From assembly GCA_015680685.1 (NCBI GenBank), contig MNCI01006657.1:195866-259865 (forward strand): a stretch of DNA of 64,000 nt, read 5' to 3'. Source of the stretch: Gnetum montanum (lineage: Eukaryota; Streptophyta; Gnetopsida; Gnetales; Gnetaceae). The position numbers and the translations under genes are program-made. Shown here one piece after another: positions 36,785 to 49,679 of this stretch. How positions within the stretch are numbered: position 1 is the stretch's first letter; each line of letters begins with the position of its first letter. A model generated the notes under the pieces. It made no database searches, was not told where the DNA came from, and saw only the letters and a list, made by a program, of their open reading frames with translations.

Positions 36785-39170
36785 ACCGTCTTCTTCTCAT
36801 AGGAGTGCTTCTCCACCCAAGTCTGATGGAGCTCATCAGCTGGTGCCTCAACAACATTGAGTGGTATATACTCATCTTAATTAGTATGTATCCAATTTCA
36901 CCTTAATCCTACATTAGCATGAACAACTGTGGTGGCATGTCATGGAGGGCAACATTGTGTTGTCGCCTAATTGATTCATTCCTACAATGATTTACCAAAT
37001 GCTTATATGAATGGGTCTTCAAGAATGTCATGCTAAGTATATTTTGTAAGACATTGATACTAGTAATTATCATCCCACTAAAGCACAACATTTATGGGAT
37101 CAATAGCTAGAAAATCACTATGAATTTGTGAAGGGAAAAGGACTTAATGATTCTTCATTCCTGCTATACTAAAAAGATGATGGGGAACCCTTATCTGAAG
37201 GTTTTCCATTCAATGAAGTTCCTCTCTTTAACTTTGATAAAGGAGGTCAAAACCAAAACTTGCAATCCATGATTCACAATCTTGGTTCCAGTAAGAATGG
37301 ATCTAATGACAAAGAAGGATCTAAAGAGGCAAGTCAAGGTAGGGATGTAGACAAAAAACAAGATCATGATCATGGTTTCAATCATCAAAGAGGTCATAGT
37401 AGGCTACTATGATGGTGCTAGTCCTCCTTCCTCTTCACCTTCATCATCATATTCTTCTTCTTCTAGCTCCAACCATGACTGTGAGAGGTGAGACCATGAT
37501 GGAGGTGACCATAATGATCCACGAGACTGAAATGATCAAAGGGACCATTGAAAAAGGCAAGATCAAGGGTGTAGACATTCAAAAAAGGCACAACACCATG
37601 AATGAAGGGATAGTAGATGGCATCATAGGCACCATGATCATGGCCTTGATAGTATCCTTAATATCACAGAGGTAGTATGAATTCCAACAAGGCATGTGAA
37701 GGATAGTCAGATCAAAAGGCTAGACATGAACAATATTCCTTAGTTTGAAGGGGGATATAACTCTGATCCATAGAACCATCTCTAAGCTTTTCAAGATGCA
37801 TGTGCCTTGTAGAACATATAGAATGAATGGCAAAAACTTAAGTTGTTCCCAAGGACATTCATCAAGGAAGCAGAGAACTAGTATTGGTCCTTAGAGCTAA
37901 AATCTATTAGATGATGGAGTACCATGCTTGAATTGTTTAATGATAAATATCAAACATACTCCAGAGAGTCCAACTTATAAAGGAAAATCCAAGGATGGAA
38001 ACAAGGAACACACAAACCTTTGGATGTCACCATCAGTTGATACTATTCATTAATGCACAACTGTCCTAGCCATGGTTATTCTCAACTAGATCAACTTCAC
38101 CACATTGTAGACAGGATTTGATTAGAAATGAGGATAACCCTTGGTGTCTATGCTCAGGGATGACTATCAAAATTAAGTGCTTGTCAAATACAAAGACTAA
38201 TTGAGCAAGTAACCAAAGAGGAAAGTGAATTAAGAAAAAGAGAAAGTGTAGAAGAGTATAACTACAATCCTTCCATTCACAAGAGGGAGGCTTGACTTTG
38301 TGATAGTGAGGATAAATCCACATCTAATGAGGTGGTGAATAGGAAAACCTTTCCACTCCAAAAATTTTAATTTAAAATTACAACCAAGGTTGATCAATTA
38401 TGGCATTCCATGGATAGCATATTTCAAGATGTCCTAAAAATTACTGAGTCCAAAGAACAAGGTAGTGATCATGAGCATAGGAGATGTAAGAAAGTTGAAT
38501 ATGCCTATTAAAAAGGTAAGGGTAAGATTTTTGCAATAGAAGAAGTTACCAAAAGCAAATCAAATGATGATGGTGGGTGTGACATCTGTCAATATGTACA
38601 TCCTAAGGGATGTTGCCCCATAGTTTCACATTTACAAGAGTCTGGGATGTATGCTTTGAATCCACGACTAACACAAAGGCAAACATCCAAAAGATTACCT
38701 TATCCTCAAGGTAATTTTAGGTAGTTCTGCCAACAACAGCAATATTATCCTAGCAAAACTCCACCGTAATCATATGAGCAATATCAATAGTGGTAGCAAC
38801 CACAATCATGGACACTGGCACCACCAAGGCAGCAATACCCTTACAAATATCTTGATCCCTATGGGTGCTACATTTAGCAACCCTTGTCTTCACATGACTC
38901 CTCCAGTCACTTTTTTTTTATCTCACTACCACCCTTCTGATTATTATCGAAATCATTCTCCACATGAAAAAAGGGATGCCACCTTTTACCCTTATCCTCC
39001 TCTTGTCCCTACACATATTCCTCCTCCAGCCACACAACTACCACCTACTCCACCTATGCAAGGTAAACTACCAACTCAACCACAACAACACAATGCTACT
39101 AAGGCTATTAATGTACAACTAGTTCATCAACCAAGTGGGTTAGAGACTCAATTAAAGAAATGATCTTTCT
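36785..39170 (+). pseudogene. E4 gag (broken)
   Basis: N-terminal SSSHRSASPPKSDG corresponds to the E2 start. Then a His/Asp-rich stretch (DHDHGFNHQRGH, about 37360-37395), Ser/Pro run, FEGGYNSDP (about 37744-37770), core with YYSLMHNCPSHGYS (about 38040), knuckle-like CDICQYVHPKGCC (about 38578-38620) and a Pro/Gln/Thr-rich tail to 39163. Many TAG/TGA stops. Confidence 0.7.
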
Positions 39171-39289
39171 TCTGACCACACAATCTACCTTAGCCCTCAA
39201 ATACATCCACAGTTGACAACATTGTCCCTTCATCTTCCTCTGTATCTAATTTCTTTGAGTCCCCTTTAAAAGAAAATCTACCTAGGATC

Positions 39290-41560
39290 CATACTGTAAT
39301 GCTTACTCACATTGTATCTAACTAGATCCTTGCTAGAAACCTTCCCAGGAAATTAGTCGATCCTGGAAGTCCTCTCATTTATTTGCAGATTGCTGGGAAT
39401 GAACCGTGAAAATCTCTTTTCAACTTAGGTTCTAGTGTCAATTTAATTTCTCATGAGATGTACACTACATGAAACCTACCTCCTCTCAAGAAGAGCAATA
39501 TCATATTAGAGTTGGTAGACTAGTCCATCACTATGCCATTGGGACTAGTGAAAGACATTCTGACCACTATTTATGGGTGGTCTTATCCAACTGATTTCCT
39601 AGTGATCAAGGTGGAGAACTATAAAGGGGATTTTCCAATCATCATGGGAAGGGCATGGCATATCACCATTGATGCAAGAATGAACATCAGAGATCTTTCC
39701 CTAGAAATATCTAAAGAAAATGCATTTGAAAAGATTGAGAAGAAGCAAGTTTCATCCATCATGTACAATGATACAGGGCGCAATTGTGTGCAAAAACTTT
39801 GGCCTATGAAATAAGCATCTATCTCTACATGTAAGCAGTGTGCACTAGAAGCAAAAATTCAAAGGTGTCTATACATGACAACCACAAAACATGAGGGCAT
39901 CTAGTGGTTCACCATTGATTCTGAGAGTAGCACACTTTGCATGAAACCAACTGAGAGCCTAACCTGCACATATGTTGTAGGCATGGATGAACTAGAGTAA
40001 GTTCATCGCCAGCTCTTTGATGATGCAAATGATGATGCTTATTGGGGAGAGTTAGAAATTTCTGAAAGTTTTAAGCAAGAATCCCTTGAACTAAAAACAC
40101 TACTAGCTAGAATGGAATATGTGTTTTTAAAAACTGGGAAGCTATTCATAATCAATACAAATCTCACTCTAGCGTAGAAAAAGATGCTATTGAATGTGGT
40201 TGAAAAATGGTCAGCAGCTTTTGCTTGGTCATATCTTGAACTCACAAGGATTAATCCTAGGATATGCTAGCATCACATCTACATTGATCTAGCCATAAAG
40301 TCAAAGAGAGCCATAGAGGCAATTAAATCTCAAATTGAAGTAGATTTTCAAAGAGAAAATTAAACAACTCCTCAAGGTGGGGTTCATTTATTCCACTATG
40401 AATAGTGAGTGGATTAGTCCACTCATAATTGTGCCAAAGAAAGGAGGTAAGTGGCAGTCTTGCATCAATTTTTGACTATTGAATATGGCAACATTTAAGG
40501 ACCATTTTCCATTACCATTTGTTGACCAGGTGCTAGACACAATATTTGGGCATTGTTACTATAGTTTTCTAGATGGTTATAGTGGATATAACCAAATTTA
40601 AACTACACTAGAGGACTAAGAAAAGACAACTTTCATGAGTCCTTTGGAGACTTTTTCATATCACAAGATGTCATTTGGTCTATGCAACACTCCTACTACA
40701 TTCCAACACCTGGTCCTAGGCATTTTTCAACATCCAATTGGAAGCGATGTGGAAGTCTTCATAAATGACTTCTCCACTTATGAAGCTACATTTGAGCGAG
40801 CCCTAGCCCACCTTGAGAAAATGCTAAAATGATGTGTTGAAACCAAATTATAACTCAGTTGGCAAAAAAGTCATCTAATGGTCCAATAGGCATTATATTG
40901 GGGTATAGAATATCACAAGCAAGAATTGAGGTAGACCTTAAGAAAATAAAGGTCATCCAAGGAATAGCTTGTTAACAAGAAATTATCAAAGATGTTCCAT
41001 CATTCCTTGGACATACTGGCGACTACCAGTAATTCATATAGAATTTCTCTAAGATCACAAAACCATTGGTGGAGCTGACAAAGAAAGATGCTCCATTTGT
41101 CTAGACCGTGGAATTTGAAAAGCATTCCAACAACTGAAAGAGAAAACTTGTAAAAACTCCAATCCTATAGGCACCTGATTGGTCTAGACCATTTCATGTT
41201 ATGACAGATGTATCAAATTATGCCTTGGAAGCCATGCTTATGTAGATAGATGATATGAAATGTCTATAATACATCCATTATGCTAGCCAAAGCATTGTGG
41301 ATGCATAATTGAACTACATCGCTACAAGAAAAGAATTAATGGTAGTGGTGTTTTTTCTAGAGAAGTTCAAGCATTATGTTCTTAGATATAAGGTGTTTGT
41401 GCACATGGACCATAGTTCCATTTACTTCTTAATGAACAAGCCAATGGTGAGCCCTCATGTCATACAGTGGCTGGTGATCTTGCAAGAATTCAATCTTACA
41501 ATGATAGATCAAAAGGACACTGAGAATGTGACTGCTAATCACTTGTCTCAATTATGATGG
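39290..41560 (+). pseudogene. E4 protease, reverse transcriptase, RNase H (broken)
   Basis: Protease: LFNLGSSVNLISHEMY (39417-39464), where the catalytic Asp is Asn; a 93-codon open stretch follows (39533-39814) with FPIIMGRAW. RT: KDHFPLPFVDQVLDT near 40500, then a 65-codon stretch (40635-40832) with FINDFSTYE: the first Asp of the catalytic pair is Asn (codon 40763). RNase H: 41309-41557, ATRKELMVVVFFLEKFKHYV. Stops and frameshifts between. Confidence 0.78.
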
Positions 41561-41599
41561 GACAATAAAGAGGAAGAAAACCCACTATCCTGAATAACT

Positions 41600-42990
41600 C
41601 CTCTTTGCTGGGGCTATAACTAAAAAATTTCCCAATGAGCCTAAATGGTATGACAACATTATCACCTATCTTCTCATCAAAGAGATGTCACAAGGATTCA
41701 ATCACTAAAAAAAACAATAGTTTCTTCACTAGGTAAAACACTTCATGGAGATCAATGGACACCTTTATAGGGTGTGTGCTAATAGCTTGGTTCATCAGTA
41801 TGTCCCTAATACCAATCAACTTCACATTCTCCAAGATGCTCATGAAGGTCCTTATGGAGGACACTATGTTGTAAGATGCATGGCCATTAAAATCCTAATG
41901 GTAGGGTACTACTGGCCAACAATCTTCAAGGATGCTCACCATTACATCTACTCTTGCAAATGATGCCAACAAGATGGTAGAATGACTACTCAAATGGAGG
42001 AACCTCAACAATGGATTCCACCATTAGAACCCTTTGACATTTACGGCATTGATTTCATGGGTTCCATCATGCTCATGTCAAATGAAAAGGCGTACATGAT
42101 AGTCATTGTTGACTATTATATGAAATGGGTAGAAGTAGCAGCTATCAATGACTGTACATCTTCTATTACTACTCATTTTGTATAACAAAATGTTGTAAAT
42201 AGGTTTGGTGTTCCATGTGCATTAATTTTTGATAATGGAACTCACTTTACAGGCACTGCTTTTTGGAAGCTCGTGCAACACTTGGGGGTTGAACACAAAC
42301 TCACAACACCCTATCATCCCTAAGCCAATGGTCAAGCTAAGGTTACCAATAGGGAAATCACAAGGATTCTAATAAGAACTGTTAGCAAATATAGGAAAGA
42401 CTGGAGCACAAAGCTCAATGATGCCCTTTGGGCCTACCGCTCAACATTAAAACTTCCTATAGGTTATTCTTCCTATGAGCTTATGTATGGAAAATTACCA
42501 ACACTTTCTATTCAATCTAAGCTCCATATACTTTCAACAACTTGTGAACCTCAACCTTGACTTGAGTCTAGCACAGAAAGAAATACTAATGAATCTCAAC
42601 CTACTAGATGAAAACTAATTAGTGGCCCTATCATCTAACAAGTTACACAAGGCCTACAACAAAAAGCCCCATGAACTTAAAATCAGAAAGTCAAATTTCA
42701 ACCCAGAGATAAGGTTCTCTATTGGAACCCCACACATGTACCTCAATGAACTAAGTTTTAAACATTGTGAAAAGGACCTTACATCATTTACAAAACTTTT
42801 CCTTCTAATACCATGATGATCTACAAACCTACGAGTCCAAATAAGAAACAACTTGTCAACATCCAACAAATCAAACTTTCACAAGCATAAGCTAGCTAAT
42901 ACAACAAATGCCTCATTAGATGGACAACCATGCTACATATTTTGGATCTTCTGCTTGTAACTAAGTCATAGGGGAGATGGCCACCCATGC
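41600..42990 (+). pseudogene. E4 integrase (broken)
   Basis: Zinc-binding part HEGPYGGHY...YSCKXCQ (41845-41970), core with VDYYMKWVEV (42109-42135), LIFDNGTHF, PYHP, and QAKVTNREI, where the catalytic Glu is Lys. Then [16 protein letters not shown], which continues into [13 protein letters not shown]. Ends near 42990. Confidence 0.8.
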
Positions 42991-44880
42991 TAACCATATA
43001 AGCAGCTCCTTAGTTTTTCAACTTTTTGTTTTACATCTTCTTATTTTCATGTTATTAATCTTTTCTAATTTTTGTTTTACACCATCATTAATACATTTGC
43101 TATTTCTAGAATATTTTACACTTTCTTTTATATTTTCTTTTATTTTATTTTGATGTGATTTTCTAACTTTTTGTTAATAAGTGTCAGGTATAGTGGTAAT
43201 GCATTGATTGATGATGGTATGTACTATTTTTGTTATTTGATTATTGGTGTCTAGATTCTAGATTTGAATTTCATTACAGATGATTATGATATGATTTCTT
43301 TTTCATGCAATAAGTAGTGAGTCCACAACATCCACCCATCCACAAACTCTATGGTTTTCCTTATTTTGGAAACATGTAGTCCTGTTTTCATTAACAAAAC
43401 TTTAACAAATTTGTGACTTTGATAGTTTTTGGAATTGGAAAGGATTCAAAGGTTTGAACAAGGTATGACTTCAAGGGTATTTGGTATTATTTGTACCTTT
43501 CTGTTTGCCTAGGTGCATGTGTGTTTTCATGGATTTCTTACCATTTCGTGTTGACCAATAAAAGGAAGTTGAATAAGTATTTGCATGGTGTGGTTGGCAT
43601 AAAAAAAGAAAAAAAAAGTTATGGGAATTCAAAGCACATTTCTTAGACAAAATAAACACATATGTCTTTTCATTGTGTGGTTTCCATTTCAAAAAAAAAC
43701 AATGGGAATTCAAAGCACATTCCTTAGAAAAAATAAACATGCTACAAGCACTAGTTGTGGGACTAGAAAGACATGTTACTCATGCCTAAAGGTCCCCTCT
43801 AACTAAGGCCCTTCCTCAATTCCTACTTCTCTTCTCTTCGTTAATAAGGAATGGTGGTTGTTATATGGGAGCACTCTTATGTCTCATGGATTGGTCTTAG
43901 AATAGTGATGCAAAGTCATTGAATGTGGTTGGTTATGGTTTTGACTAATGATGGATCTTATCAAAGTTAATTAACTATAAAATCCACAAGGGACTTCATG
44001 TGACCTTAATTAGGAACTCCATTCCACTCTCTCTCATCCATCTATGCTTTCCATGTCTCACCTCACTACTAGTTTCATGTTTTGGTTTAATGTCCTAGTT
44101 TGATGTGTCAGAATTCCTAGGTAGTTTGAAGTTATGCAAGGGCATAAAAGGCTTGTGCCTACTTTGGGAAGGACCTACTTACATATCTTTTGGTTAGATT
44201 AGTTAAGTTCTTTACCCTTAGACACTCTTATAATCAGATCCTTTTTTTTTACCCCATCAATGACTTCCAATTATGCACATCTTCATAACATTTTTTAGTA
44301 ACTTTTCTTTTTATTGTTGTGAATTCTTACACCCTCTTCAAATATTTCCTTATGTTGAAATTTTTCAAATGTAATGGACCACTTATCTATTCCACCCTAT
44401 TTGTCAACCTTCCCACTAACACTCCTAAAGGACAATCTACCACAATCATAACCTAGCCAAGTGTAACCACCAATGAGAAAGGGCATTTAATATCTATGTG
44501 TTACACATTGCATACTAATTCACAATTCTATTGTGATTGCAGTGGAAAGCATGGACTAGAAGTGAAACTATCTTCACCAAGGATGCTGCGGTAGTACCAC
44601 ATAATGTAGACCATTCATGATTTTTGGATCTTCTCTCTCACTCTTCAATTGCCAGGAGGGATTGGATGTCAATTTCATCCTAAGTGTTCACTTCTCTTAT
44701 CATAAAAATCCAATTTTGTAAAAATTGTAACACCATACACTTGGGCACTCAAATTCTATCTATTCCATCTAAGTCAGTTTGTATGTTAGTTAATAATCCC
44801 ATATCAACCCAATATTTTGTAAGGAACTTGTTCCTTCTCTTTTTCACTTAAGGATGAGTTTTCATTTAGTCATGGCAGTA
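42991..44880 (+). other. E4 post-integrase spacer with stub in place of ORF2
   Basis: Starts after TAAGTCATAGGGGAGATGG, then a T-rich run (43010-43170), an 87-bp tandem duplication (43588-43742) absent from E6, the shared block (44162-44190), TGTGATTGCAG (44531-44541) and a ~165-bp segment shared with E5 that replaces ORF2. The 3' UTR-like end and PPT TTTAGTCATGGCAGTA follow. No second TATA/motif cluster is visible. Confidence 0.6.
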
Positions 44881-45738
44881 TGATGAATCACAATTTTCAT
44901 CTACTCCAAAAGTCAAAGCCTTGACATCAGGTATATAATGTTAGAGCCAAGATGTCATGTCACATATCTGATGTCATGGGATATACGCAAGCCTATAAAT
45001 ATAGTGCTTGGGCTTACAATTTCCAGTCAATTTTCATATCAATTTTCAATTAGAGTAGTGAAGCTCTTGCAATTTATTTTCTCCATACTTAGAATATTTT
45101 TTGAGTGCTCGCAGTAGGAGTCTAAGTGTGTCTTGATCTTTGTTTGAACACTAATGTACCTAAGTGTAGTAGTGTGACAGGAATAAAAATGAACTCTTTT
45201 GACAATCTTTGTAGCACTGAAAATAGATTAATGTTTCCTTTAACATACTTTACTTTCATGAACTTTACTTTAATGCATTTCAATTAAGTAATTAATCTTT
45301 AGTTGTTAATGAACACAAGCACAACCACTTCAACCATACATATAGTGTTTGGTAACCTAGCAACGCTTAATGTTTGGTAGCCCAGCAACACTATATGTGT
45401 TCAAGATGTGGATAGGAATGTGGAATGGGTACTTATGGTAGGTTAGCTAGGTAGTAGATGAATTAGATCTTCAATTACCTTACCTTTCATTCTTGTTGTA
45501 GGCAATCAAATTTATAAAACATAAAATAATAAAAATCATATACCTCAATTACACTTAAATCATAGCCTTAAGCTTCACAAGTATAGTTTGAAAGACAACA
45601 AATGCTCTCAACACCCATTTCACTTCCTAGAGGAACTAGTGCACTAGAGAACTATAAGTCCATGGAATTCGATCGGATCACACATAAATTCCTTGATGAT
45701 TTGTATGGTTGGACATAGGGGTACCTTGCCACTCATCA
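44881..45738 (+). repeat. E4 3' LTR
   Basis: 858 bp, TGATGAATC to CTCATCA. Motifs GACATCAGGTATATAATG and CACATATCTGATGTCATGG (44921-44979), TATA CCTATAAATATAG at 44991-45002. Same family as the 5' LTR, longer by small indels. Confidence 0.85.
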
Positions 45739-46964
45739 ATGATAGATGATGCTTAGGATGTAAGAATTTGATGTCAAAAGTATGTGAAAGAAGGAGTTTG
45801 GAAAAGATAAGTCAACTAAGGTTTAAAAGATAATTTAATCAAAACTAGTGAACTTATGAGTGAGTATGAATATAAAGGGAGATAATGACTATTTTTAAAA
45901 GTATTTAGGAGATAAAAGATCATGTGAAATTGGTTATCAAATATGAAATATGAGAATTATACAAGTGGAGCCTCCCCAAAGCAAGCTCCTACCCTTAGTA
46001 CCCTTGTATAACTACACCTACAAGTGTCCATGGGTACTCAAGGAGTTGAATATAAGTCATACTTGTCTTTTAATATACACATGTTAGTATTTCCTTGATA
46101 AGAAAATAATATTATATTATAAAAATCATCAAATTATAATTATATACAACTATGAGATGGAATGGTAGTTGCAAGGATTACAAAAAATGGAACATGAGGT
46201 GTCTTACCAGAAGCATAAAGAATTCCATGTGTAATGCTTGGTTAAAATGATCATTAGCATTTCCATCCAAGATCCAATCCATGTGCATACCACTTACCAA
46301 TAAAATCTCATTATTTGATCCCAAAATTTACAACCATATGACTATCACAACTATAAGAAATATCATTACTTAGCAATGAAGTACAAAAGAGAAATTTATA
46401 AGTAAAAAATTTATTTGAAAGAAGACTTGGCCATTGGAAAGAGGAGTGCCTTCAGGCATGGGTAACATCTTTCTAGCTCCATAACCAATGCGAGTCTAAG
46501 AAACCTTGAAATCTCTAAGAAGTCATCTATGTTTAGGCATGGGTAACATGTCTTTCTAGTGGAACCCCCAGAAATTTTATTATGTATATTTATTATGTTA
46601 TTACTATGTTAACCTTACCAAAGAACTACCTTCAAGAATGGATAATATGTCTTTCTATTGACATGACAAAGTAGCACTTATTTTAGAATACACTTCAATT
46701 TTTCTTTAAAATTCAAGTAAATAATACAACTTAACAAATTTCCCTGATATCACACCCTTTTCATTTTTTCTTGGTTCTTTGATTTTCCATCTAGGCATAA
46801 TGATCATAGGTTTATTTTAGTTTTAATGTAAAAATAATGTCATTATGTCCATTGTAATAACCTTTATTATTGAAAATGAGAGGATGGATGATGAGGTATC
46901 ACTGGATATATAATCAGTCCTTTAATGATTTTATAATATAGTGATGAGTCATGGGTGGCCATGT
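45739..46964 (-). other. E3 spacer, continued after E4
   Basis: Begins with the second ATGAT copy. Holds the shared block (45963-45983), GGGTAACATGTCTTTCTAG (about 46541-46559) and ends with sequence matching the start of the post-integrase spacer (GGCCACCCATG on the minus strand, about 46950-46962). No gene. Confidence 0.6.
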
Positions 46965-47770
46965 TGATGACCGACAAGGTACCCCTATGCCCAACCATAT
47001 GAATCACTAAGTCATTTATGCATAATCTGGTCGAATTCTATGGACCTATAGTTCTCTAGTGCACTAGCTCTTCTAGGAAGTAAGATGGACATTGAGAACA
47101 TTCATTGTCTTCCCAACTACACTTGTGAAGCTCAAGGATATGATTTTAGTGTAACTGAGGTACATGATTTTTATCATTTTATGTTTTATAAATTTAATTA
47201 CCTACAACAAGGATGAAAGGTAGAGTAATTTAAGATCTAATTCATTTACTACCTAGCTATCCTAACACAAGTACCCATCCCACTTTCTCGAACACATCTT
47301 GAACACATATAGCATTGTTGGACTACTAAACATTAAGCACTTCTAGGTTATCAAGCACTATATGTATGCTCAAAGTAGTCATGCTTGTGTTCATTAATAA
47401 CTAGAAATTAATTGCTTAATTTAAATGCATTAAAGTGCATGCAACTAAAGTACATTAAAGGAAACATTAATCTATTCTCAATGCTACAAGGATTATCAAA
47501 AGGAATCATTTTTATTCTTGTCACACTGCTATGCTCAAGTACATCAATGCTCGAACAAAGATTCATACACACTCAAACTCCTAATGCAGACATTCAAAAA
47601 AATTTTAACTTTGGAAAAAAATTGCAAGAGCTTCACTACTCTATATTTATAGATCAACTTATACCCCATGATACTGGATATTTGACATCATGTCCTAGGC
47701 TCCGACATCAAGTATCCGATGTCAAGGATCTAATATCAGATATCAAAGCTAGTCAAATCATGACTCATCA
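46965..47770 (-). repeat. E5 3' LTR
   Basis: 806 bp. TATA on the minus strand near 47643-47653 (CTATAAATATAG). Motifs with GACATCAAGTATCCGATGTC and TAATATCAGATATC lie at 47669-47757, the same class as E4. Confidence 0.82.
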
Positions 47771-49679
47771 TACCCCCATGACTAAATAAAAAATCATCCT
47801 TGAGTGAAGAAGAGGAGGAACAAGTTCCTTACAAAATATTAGGTAGGTATGGGATTATTAACTGACATACAAATTGGCTCAAATGGAATAGATGAACTTC
47901 GAGTGCCCAAGTATACAGATGTACAATCTTTTACAAAATTGGGTGTTCATGACAAAATAAGAGAACACCTTGAACAAAACTAACATCCAACGCCTCTTAG
48001 TAGTTGAAGAGCGAGGGAGAAGATCCAACGATCATGAATGATCCTTCTCATAAGATGTTGCTACATCATCCTTGGTGAAGATAGTCCTGCTTCCAATCCA
48101 TGCTTCCCACTACAATCACAAAAAAAATCACAAATTAGTATGCAAGGTGTAACACATAGCTGTTACATACCTTGTCTCATCGATGGTTACACTCGACTAG
48201 GTTGTAACTATGGTAGATTCATTCCTTTAGTAGTGTTAGTGGGAAGATTGACAAATAGGGTAAAACAGATAAGTGGTCCATTAAATTTAAAAAATTTCTA
48301 CACAAGGAAATATTTGAAGAGAGTGTAACAATTCACAATAATAAAAAGGAAAGTTTAATGAAAAATATTGTGAAGATGTGCACAATTGAATGTCATTAAT
48401 GAGGTAAAAAAAAAAGGATTTGATTGTAAGAGTGTCTAAGGATAAAGAACTTAACTACTCGACCAAAAGATATGCAAATGGATCCTCCCCAAAGCAAGCA
48501 TAGGCCTTTATTACCCTTGCATAACTTTAGACCAATGATTCTATGGGCTCTGTGGATGATTAATGGTTATGGAAGGTTAAGTACAAAAACTTAGAAGAAA
48601 CAACATAAGAATTTTGATACATCAAACAAGAACATGAAACCAACAATGAGGTGAGACATGAAAAGCATAGATAATGAGAGAGAGTGAAATGGAGCTCCTA
48701 ATTAAGGTCACATGAAGTCCCTTGTGAATTTTGTGGTTAAATAACCTAATAAAATCCATCATTAGTCTAGACCAAAACCAACCACATTTAGTGACTTCGC
48801 ATCGCCATTCTAAGACCAATCCACCACCCTAACACATAAGAGTGCATCCACAGAACAACCACCATTCCTTATTAAAGAAGAAAAAAGAAGTAGAAAGTGA
48901 AGTAGGGCCTTAGTTAGAGGAGACCTTTAAGCATGGGCATCATGTCTTTCTAGTCCCATAACCAATGCTTGTAGCCTGTTTATTTTTTCTAAGGGGTCTC
49001 CTTTGAATTACCATTATTTTTTTTATGATGAGAACCACACCATGCAAATATGTATTCAACTTTCTTTATTGGTCAACATGAAATGGTAAGAAATCCATGA
49101 AAACACACATGCACCCAGGCAAGTAGAAAGGCACAAAGAATACTGAATCCCCTAGAAGTCACATCCTATTTAAACCTTTGAATCCTTTCCAAATCCAAAA
49201 ACTACCAGAGTCACAAATTTGTTAAATTTTTATTAATGAAAAAGGAACTGCACATTTCTAGAACAAGGAAAACCATAGAGTTTGTGGATGGGTAGATGTT
49301 GTGGACTCGCTTCCTATTGCATAAACAAGAAATTATCTGTAACAAAATTCAAAGCTAGAATCTAGACACCAACAATCAAATAACTAGATAGCACATGCCC
49401 ACATCAATTAAATCACACTATATCCAATTAGCAATAAGATGCTTATTATTAAAACAAGATTAAAAAATCACATCCCAATAAGGAAAATTATATAAGAAAT
49501 TGTAAAATATTCAAGAAAAAGAAACTGTACTAATGATGTTGTAAAACAAAAACCTTTTTTTTATTTAATAATGTAGAAAAAAAAAGTGTAAAATAAAGAA
49601 TTTATAAAACAAAAATGTGTAAAACAAAAATATGAAAAACTGAGGAGCCACTTATATGATTAGCACAAATAGCCATGTC
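47771..49679 (-). other. E5 spacer and ORF2-replacing stub
   Basis: Element orientation: T-rich run (49640-49480), shared block (48476-48497), candidate 61-nt intron (about 48176-48116; GTATGTAAC, TACTAATT, TGTGATTGTAG), then the ~165-bp stub also seen in E4 and a 3' UTR-like segment before the PPT. The stub's reading phase (KHGLE..LSSPRM) agrees between E4 and E5 but both have stops. Confidence 0.55.

Larger units (their letters stand above)
35810..45738 (+). mobile_element. E4: full-length gag-pol element without ORF2, nested in E3
   Basis: LTRs 35810-36623 and 44881-45738, flanked by ATGAT (35805-35809) and ATGAT (45739-45743), a perfect target duplication. Order: PBS, gag, protease, RT, RNase H, integrase, ~1.9-kb spacer, PPT, LTR. 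Removing E4 and one ATGAT rejoins E3's spacer. Confidence 0.85.
31393..46964 (-). mobile_element. E3: ORF2-bearing element, split by E4 and truncated
   Basis: Visible parts: 3' LTR 31393-32150, PPT, ORF2, internal promoter and spacer to 35809; then, after E4, spacer 45744-46964 up to the point just downstream of integrase. Then E5 begins. The integrase, RT, gag and 5' LTR of E3 are not in the window. Confidence 0.7.

Noticed and set aside
37409-37675. 88-codon Met-rich open frame as a separate gene
   Set aside because: Out-of-frame reading of the E4 gag His/Ser-rich region. Similar shadows at 29216-29506 and 52210-52635.
38774-39163. Separate Pro/Thr-rich secreted-type protein
   Set aside because: It is the C-terminal tail of E4 gag, matching the tails in E1 and E6.
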